Shown here: positions 58,901 to 64,000 of the stretch, one piece after another | Numbering within the stretch: the stretch's first letter is position 1 | Layout of the letters: every line of letters begins with the position of its first letter | NCBI GenBank assembly: GCA_006503535.1 | Contig: QYRS01000004.1 | Span: 1,240,001-1,304,000 of the forward strand | DNA: 64,000 bases | Direction: 5' to 3' | From: Arthrinium phaeospermum | Lineage: Eukaryota > Ascomycota > Sordariomycetes > Amphisphaeriales > Apiosporaceae | Notes under the pieces: generated by a model | What the model saw: the letters and a program-made list of their open reading frames with translations, nothing else | Told to the model about the DNA's origin: nothing | Databases searched by the model: none | Made by a program: the position numbers and the translations under genes

Positions 58901-60261
58901 CAGCTTGCGTCAAGCGGCACCAGCCGCAGTTTTTCTTCGCTTTGCTTTGGGGGATACCTACCCCTTTCTTTCAGCAGGTACGGATGTGACCAGCTAAAAA
59001 ATGAGCCAGGAGCCTGGTGCCCACCCAAGGGCCTAGGTATCTCGTTTCTGGAGGGCCGGGGTACACGAGATCCGGTTCGGTCACGTCAGGGAAGTTCAAC
59101 GCCCGATACGTGAGTGGCTCTTTTGCCTTGCCCGTTTGCTTTTCGCTGTATGTAATCTTTGGCCACCATCTTGCGTGCATACGTGTGTGCGCGTGTGTGC
59201 TCGCGTAGATTCCACTCGCGGGGTTCTCAACGAATGACTGACGGAACCGTCCAATTCCCAAGCTGCCAACGTCAACAGCACCAGCGATCACCTTAGGTAC
59301 CGTGGGAAAACCAGGCTGGGCACAGGTATTTCGGGCGCACGAGCCAACATTACATTACACTGGAGTGACCCTTTGTCAGATCACTGCAAATATTGAATCA
59401 ACCTGAATTAAAAACCGCACATCAACGTCTGGGAAATGCCCCCAAATGCCAAATATCTGAACCTGCTTGGGCGTTAATTTGAGGGTTTGGGGAGATCTGG
59501 CGGGTGGTCATTCTGCGTAGATTCCATCTAGTAACACAGGACCAGCGGGCAGCTTGAGTCGTCTTGACCTCTTCTTTGGTGATTAGGTATTTGCGCCCTG
59601 CCACGACCTGCTTAGCCGCGGGAGCCCGACTCGCCCACAATTTGCTGCCTCGCTGGACTGCAATGTCATCTGAAGGGCATTTGATTCAGATGTCCCGTAC
59701 CAGTCACCTCAGAAAAACGTCATATAAAATGTGCTGTCCGTTTCGTATGGCAGATCTACTAGTAATTGAGAAAAAGGCCAAGCTGAAACTGATAGCACAC
59801 TGTTCCTCTGCGTACTTTACTTTTTGTCCAGTCCATGCTTGTATATAGCAAGCAAGCGCTACGATCTGGCCCGGGACCCACTATTCTGGAAAGTAGGAGC
59901 CCTGGCCGAGCATTGACTGGGCATTGAGAAGGGCGCTTTTGGGCTCCTTTTGCGGTGTGTCACAGGAAAGCAAGAGGGAGCGAGCTACTGCCACCCCCCC
60001 ATATCTGCCCACCCACTCGCTCAAGGGTGCTTTGCCTTTCCCGTCACTCATTCCCAATTCTACTTCTTCCGATCCCTCTCAGCAATTCAATCCATTCCTC
60101 CTTCTCCACCACTTCAGGAGGAGTCCGCCGACCGAGTTTATTGACATTCGACGGCCGCGTCCTTTGTCTCTTTTACTACTCTCCCAAATCATCTTAATCT
60201 CTAGTATCTCACCAGAGCAGAGCCATCCGACCAATTCCGTGTCTTCTTGCGGCATCGACGG
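55934..60261. other. long intergenic region, no gene recognised
   Basis: 4.3 kb with no convincing gene. The longest open frame (57522-58052, minus, 176 codons) is discussed under rejected items. Palindromic CTACCTACCTAGGTAG is at 58472-58487, TTACCTAGGTTA at about 58837, and a GT/GC dinucleotide run at about 59180-59200. Confidence 0.45.
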
Positions 60262-60694
60262 GTAAGTTTTGGTCGCTTGTTGTTCGCCTTCCCCTCTCCT
60301 CTCCATCGCCAGTCCCTTCATTCACCCACCCAGTTGGTGCCAACGGTTGGTGCCGCTTATTCCTTGGTTTTTTTTCTCAAGGCATCAGGCTGCATTGATC
60401 ATTTCCTACTTCATCCTCTGCACAACGGTTTATGGTGCCCTCAAGACCATCATTTTTACCTCTCCCCTCCACCAGGGTGCACACCAACTCTCTTCTCCTC
60501 CCCTCCCTCTCTCGGATCAAGAACCTGTGCAACGTCTCCGGACCTTACCTACCCAATTTTTCCACTGACACATTCCGGTCCTGCAGCAGAACAACACCAC
60601 ACGACGGAGCCTTGCCTGAGAGCATCTCCTCCACGACAATTATTCCGCTACAGCCACTCGCACGCACTGCAGTAGCTGCACAGCTTCCGATACG
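60262..60694 (+). promoter_or_regulatory. pyrimidine-rich leader of casein kinase I, probable 5' UTR intron
   Basis: A GTAAGT donor at 60262 and a GCACTGCAG acceptor ending at 60672 would remove about 410 nt of C/T-rich leader, leaving 22 nt before the ATG at 60695. Signals only; the upstream exon would lie before 60262. Confidence 0.35.
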
Positions 60695-62275
60695 ATGACC
60701 ACAATGGTAAGTTTTGATTTGGCGGACACATTCGGTGTCATGTTTGCTTTGAGGGAGCGGTGGTTGCCTGGTCGGGTTTTGGCTCTGCCAATGTCGGCCA
60801 TCCGCCAGGCCTGACCTGACCGAGGAGCCATATTTGCATACACGAACACCAGTCGTGCACATACTCGTTGCTTCAGCCGCTGACTTTTCTTTTCACAGGA
60901 TCTTCGCGTCGGTAACAAGTACCGTATCGGTCGTAAGATCGGTTCCGGCTCTTTCGGTGATATTTACCTCGGTACCAACATCATTTCGGGCGAGGAGATC
61001 GCCATCAAGCTCGAGAGCGTCAAGGCCAAGCACCCGCAGCTGGAGTATGAGGCCCGTGTCTACAAGTCGCTCGCTGGCGGCGTCGGTATCCCTTTCGTCC
61101 GCTGGTTCGGCACCGAGTGCGACTACAATGCTATGGTTCTCGACTTGTTGGGTCCCAGTTTGGAGGATCTCTTCAACTTCTGCAACCGCAAGTTCTCGCT
61201 GAAGACCGTACTGCTGCTCGCCGACCAGCTCATCTCCCGAATCGAGTACATCCACGCCAAGTCCTTCATCCACCGTGATATCAAGCCCGACAACTTCTTG
61301 ATGGGCATTGGCAAGCGTGGCAACCAGGTCAACGTCATTGACTTTGGTCTGGCCAAGAAGTACCGAGACCCCAAGACTCACTTCCATATTCCTTACCGTG
61401 AGAACAAGAACCTGACGGGCACGGCTCGTTATGCCTCCATCAACACCCATTTGGGTGTCGGTACGTATTTCTTCCATATTCTTTATTTCTTTACAACGCT
61501 AACTCGGATCGACAGAGCAATCTCGCCGCGACGATATGGAGTCTCTGGGATACGTCATGCTTTACTTCTGCCGTGGCTCTCTCCCCTGGCAGGGCTTGAA
61601 GGCTGCTACTAAGAAGCAGAAGTATGACCGCATCATGGAGAAGAAGATGACCACCCCGACCGAGGTTCTTTGCCGCGGTTTCCCCAACGAGTTCGCCATC
61701 TATCTCAACTACACTCGATCGCTCCGTTTCGACGACAAGCCTGACTACAGCTACCTCCGCAAGATCTTCCGTGATCTTTTCGTTCGCGAGGGCTTCCAGT
61801 ACGATTACGTCTTCGATTGGACCGTCTACAAGTACCAGAAGAACGCCCAGGCCATTGCTCAGGCTGCTGGTGCGCCCGCTGCTGGAGATGAAGAGGAGAA
61901 GGCTCGTGCCTCGCGCACCAACGCCGCCACGGCTGGCCAGCCCTCTTCTGCCGTCAAGCCCAACGCCATTCCCGGCTCCCGCCGCAAGGTGCTCGAGCGC
62001 GGCGCCCCGGGCGTTGACACTCCGGATACCAACCGTGCCGTCGGTGGAAGCGATAGGATGTGAGTGTCATGCGTGCCCGCCCAGCCCAACAGCCTCAAGA
62101 GTTTCCTCGTAAGGAATCATCTTTTCCTTCGCCTTGGTGTGCTTTGATGAACCGCTGCTGGCCGAAGGAATTGCTGACATTGATGGCTGACACTTCAGTT
62201 TGCGGTAACAGGCTGCGATCAGCTTCTAAAGGTCAAGGCACTGGCTCCGGATACGGCTCGTACCGCCCGAAATGA
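60695..62275 (+). CDS. casein kinase I (CK1 delta/epsilon-like; Hrr25/Hhp1/CKA group)
   Basis: Ser/Thr kinase of 393 residues, four exons (60695-60706, 60899-61460, 61516-62059, 62212-62275). The first exon is only four codons (MTTM), followed by [20 protein letters not shown]. Kinase domain about residues 12-285: Gly loop [11 protein letters not shown], Lys in EEIAIKLES, catalytic loop [26 protein letters not shown] (CK1 form of DFG), and the CK1 replacement of APE by [23 protein letters not shown]-terminal tail is Ala/Ser/Pro-rich with SRRKVLERG. Roles known for the group include DNA repair, vesicle traffic, morphogenesis and, in Neurospora, clock FRQ phosphorylation. Highly conserved, single-copy type; no damage seen. 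The four-codon exon is typical of this gene in filamentous ascomycetes. Confidence 0.97.
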
Positions 62276-64000
62276 TTCGATATCGTGACTGGCACGCCCC
62301 CCTCCGACTCTCTCCGTCTTGTGCATTGTGCGTAATAGCGGGAGCCACTGTACTAGCGTTCGGCAAGCTCAGGCCGAATTTCTGTTTCTTTTGGCACCTC
62401 CCGCCGTTCCCATGGTGATCTTGGGCTTGAGTTGTTTTGCAAGTTTGGGAGACAAGCAGCGATTGTCGACCTGCTTCCCGACAGTCCCCACTACACTCAT
62501 TGCCATCTGACACTGGAACGTACCGCCATGCGTCACCAAGCATCGGACCCTCCTTTCATATCACATACATTGCTTTTCCTACCGTTCTGCGATGAATCCC
62601 CCTGGTTTATGATTGCATTCCCTGGCTCGGACATGCCAGGATCCCCGACAAGATAGCCCTGTATCGGCGGCAACGCCGAATGCAACCCTTGTCTCGTTGT
62701 GGATCCTCCGGCGTATGTCTGAACGGCATGTCCGGCATCCTGAATTGGTCGGGATGTCGACATACAGAACATATGATCTGTTACCAGTACCTATCGTTTC
62801 TGGAATTCGACCGCGAAGCAGTCCTGGGGTTCGCCTGTGGAAACCCCGACGTAAAATTGTTTACTCTTCGTGGGGGGATCCCCAGGATATCGTTGCGATG
62901 CGTTAAGCTCAAGTGATATGGATTCGGTTTTGGTTTCTTTCTTTTTCCTTTGATCAAAGTTTCGTGTTTTCTTCGATTCGGTTCTTCCTCTCGCCTTCGT
63001 TTTCCTCCGGGTCAGCGGCGATTTCAGAAACAACGGAAGCCATGGCACCACGAGCATAGTGGACACCTGGACGTTCGACACTCCATTCTTTTACGACTTT
63101 CGATCAACGACTTGAGCCCTTTATCGACGGGCATCGATGTACTCAACAAGATTCGATGCGGCATTTCTCGGGTTCGGCACACGTCGATGCTCTTGGTTTG
63201 CAGCATTGCACTCAGCTCGTCGATGATCTCGGTTTGACTGTGGCGGAAAAGGACCTGCTGTGGTTTGAAGGACGTCAGGGGATGGATAGGAGACTCGACC
63301 TTGCATTCACACCTGGAGATACTTACCTGCGCCGACATCTAATGACGACCTGTCTTAGTCCAGGACGTCAGTCGAGCGCTGGGTGTAGTACACGCATGTG
63401 GCTGCAGGTTTGTCTTGATCGTATTGAAGACCGGCACCGATACACGCTACCTAGTTCTCAGAAATTGATTTCGCTTCTCAACTTTTAAACGATTCTCTAT
63501 GCATGTTCGTAATGTGACGTGATGTATGTAACTGCTAAATTGGACTATGTGCAAGCTTCATGGTCTCGCCAACTCGGCTAATGGCGTGCCCCTCGAAACA
63601 TTTCCGAGCCGTGAGACATAGGTGGAATTGGTCGTCTTGTGGCTGTACGTGGTCGACGAGGTCAGCTGGGCAGATCAAGGTGTGAGCTTAGGCTATCTAG
63701 TGCCCTGTTTCCATCCATGGATTAATATAGCTCGAGGGGAGGAAGTACTGAGGTATACTGTAGATTGCCCCGCACCAGTGCTGTCATCGGTCATGGGTGG
63801 GCCCCCCAGTCCTTTCCGTTTCAAGAAATCTGAAGCCCGGGTTCCCTCCCCTGCGGTTGGTTAGGCGGGCTGAGCTGAATGAAGTGCTCATCGCATCCTT
63901 CCACTCTTTACCACCGTGAACACTCACGCTTTGTATGCTGTTGTTAGGCTTCTTTTCCCTCATCGCCTCCGTATATATAGCCTGCTATGCTATGCCGTTC
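62276..64000. other. right flank, no gene recognised
   Basis: 1.7 kb after the casein kinase stop. The first part is its 3' UTR. No open frame looks genic. A TATATATA element at about 63970 may belong to a gene beyond the window. Confidence 0.45.

Overview
This window is nuclear DNA from a filamentous ascomycete (Pezizomycotina), most likely a Sordariomycete. The evidence is short introns (mostly 49-110 nt) with GTNNGT donors and CTNAC-like branch sites, a Zn(II)2Cys6 regulator, a GH55 glucanase, an RNAi-type RNA-dependent RNA polymerase, a BCS1-like AAA ATPase and an AmdS-like acetamidase. The class-level assignment is inference. I found 18 protein-coding genes and 2 tRNA genes. I saw no PKS, NRPS or terpene cluster, no CRISPR, no complete transposon and no virus-like gene.

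Layout. 1-9.2 kb: a compact amide-utilisation locus made of an allantoate-permease-type transporter (minus) and an AmdS-like acetamidase (plus), transcribed away from each other, followed by a convergent Zn2Cys6 regulator. The 1.1 kb shared promoter holds nine GATA-factor sites and one CGG-N9-CCG inverted repeat. 10.9-14.8 kb: RNA-dependent RNA polymerase (RNA silencing). 15.5-16.4 kb: GC-rich imperfect tandem repeats, then two identical intron-containing tRNA-Cys(GCA) genes on a 174-bp tandem duplication, then an AT-rich patch. 16.6-27.4 kb: class I glutamine amidotransferase-like protein, secreted SurE-type phosphatase, Myb-like nuclear protein, Ap4A phosphorylase. 32-39.4 kb: secreted GH55 exo-beta-1,3-glucanase with a long low-complexity tail, FIT2/Scs3 ER lipid protein, divergent eqolisin-like secreted protein. 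39.6-43.6 kb: a large Gln-rich protein of unknown family with internal repeats. 44.3-50.3 kb: membrane-anchored SGNH esterase, SRP receptor alpha subunit, and its divergent neighbour YIF1 (ER-Golgi transport). 51-62.3 kb: Mpv17/PMP22-like protein, BCS1-like AAA protein, BTB-domain protein, casein kinase I. Several multi-kilobase stretches (20-24, 27.4-31, 56-60 kb) show no credible gene.

Cross-cutting anomaly: four genes (acetamidase, RdRP, glutamine amidotransferase, Gln-rich protein) are each broken by what looks like exactly one missing base inside a short G or C run. In every case adding one base makes the total CDS length divisible by three. No such break was found in the other 14 genes. 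This points either to consensus errors in the assembly or to parallel inactivation, and it decides whether the amide locus and the silencing polymerase are functional.
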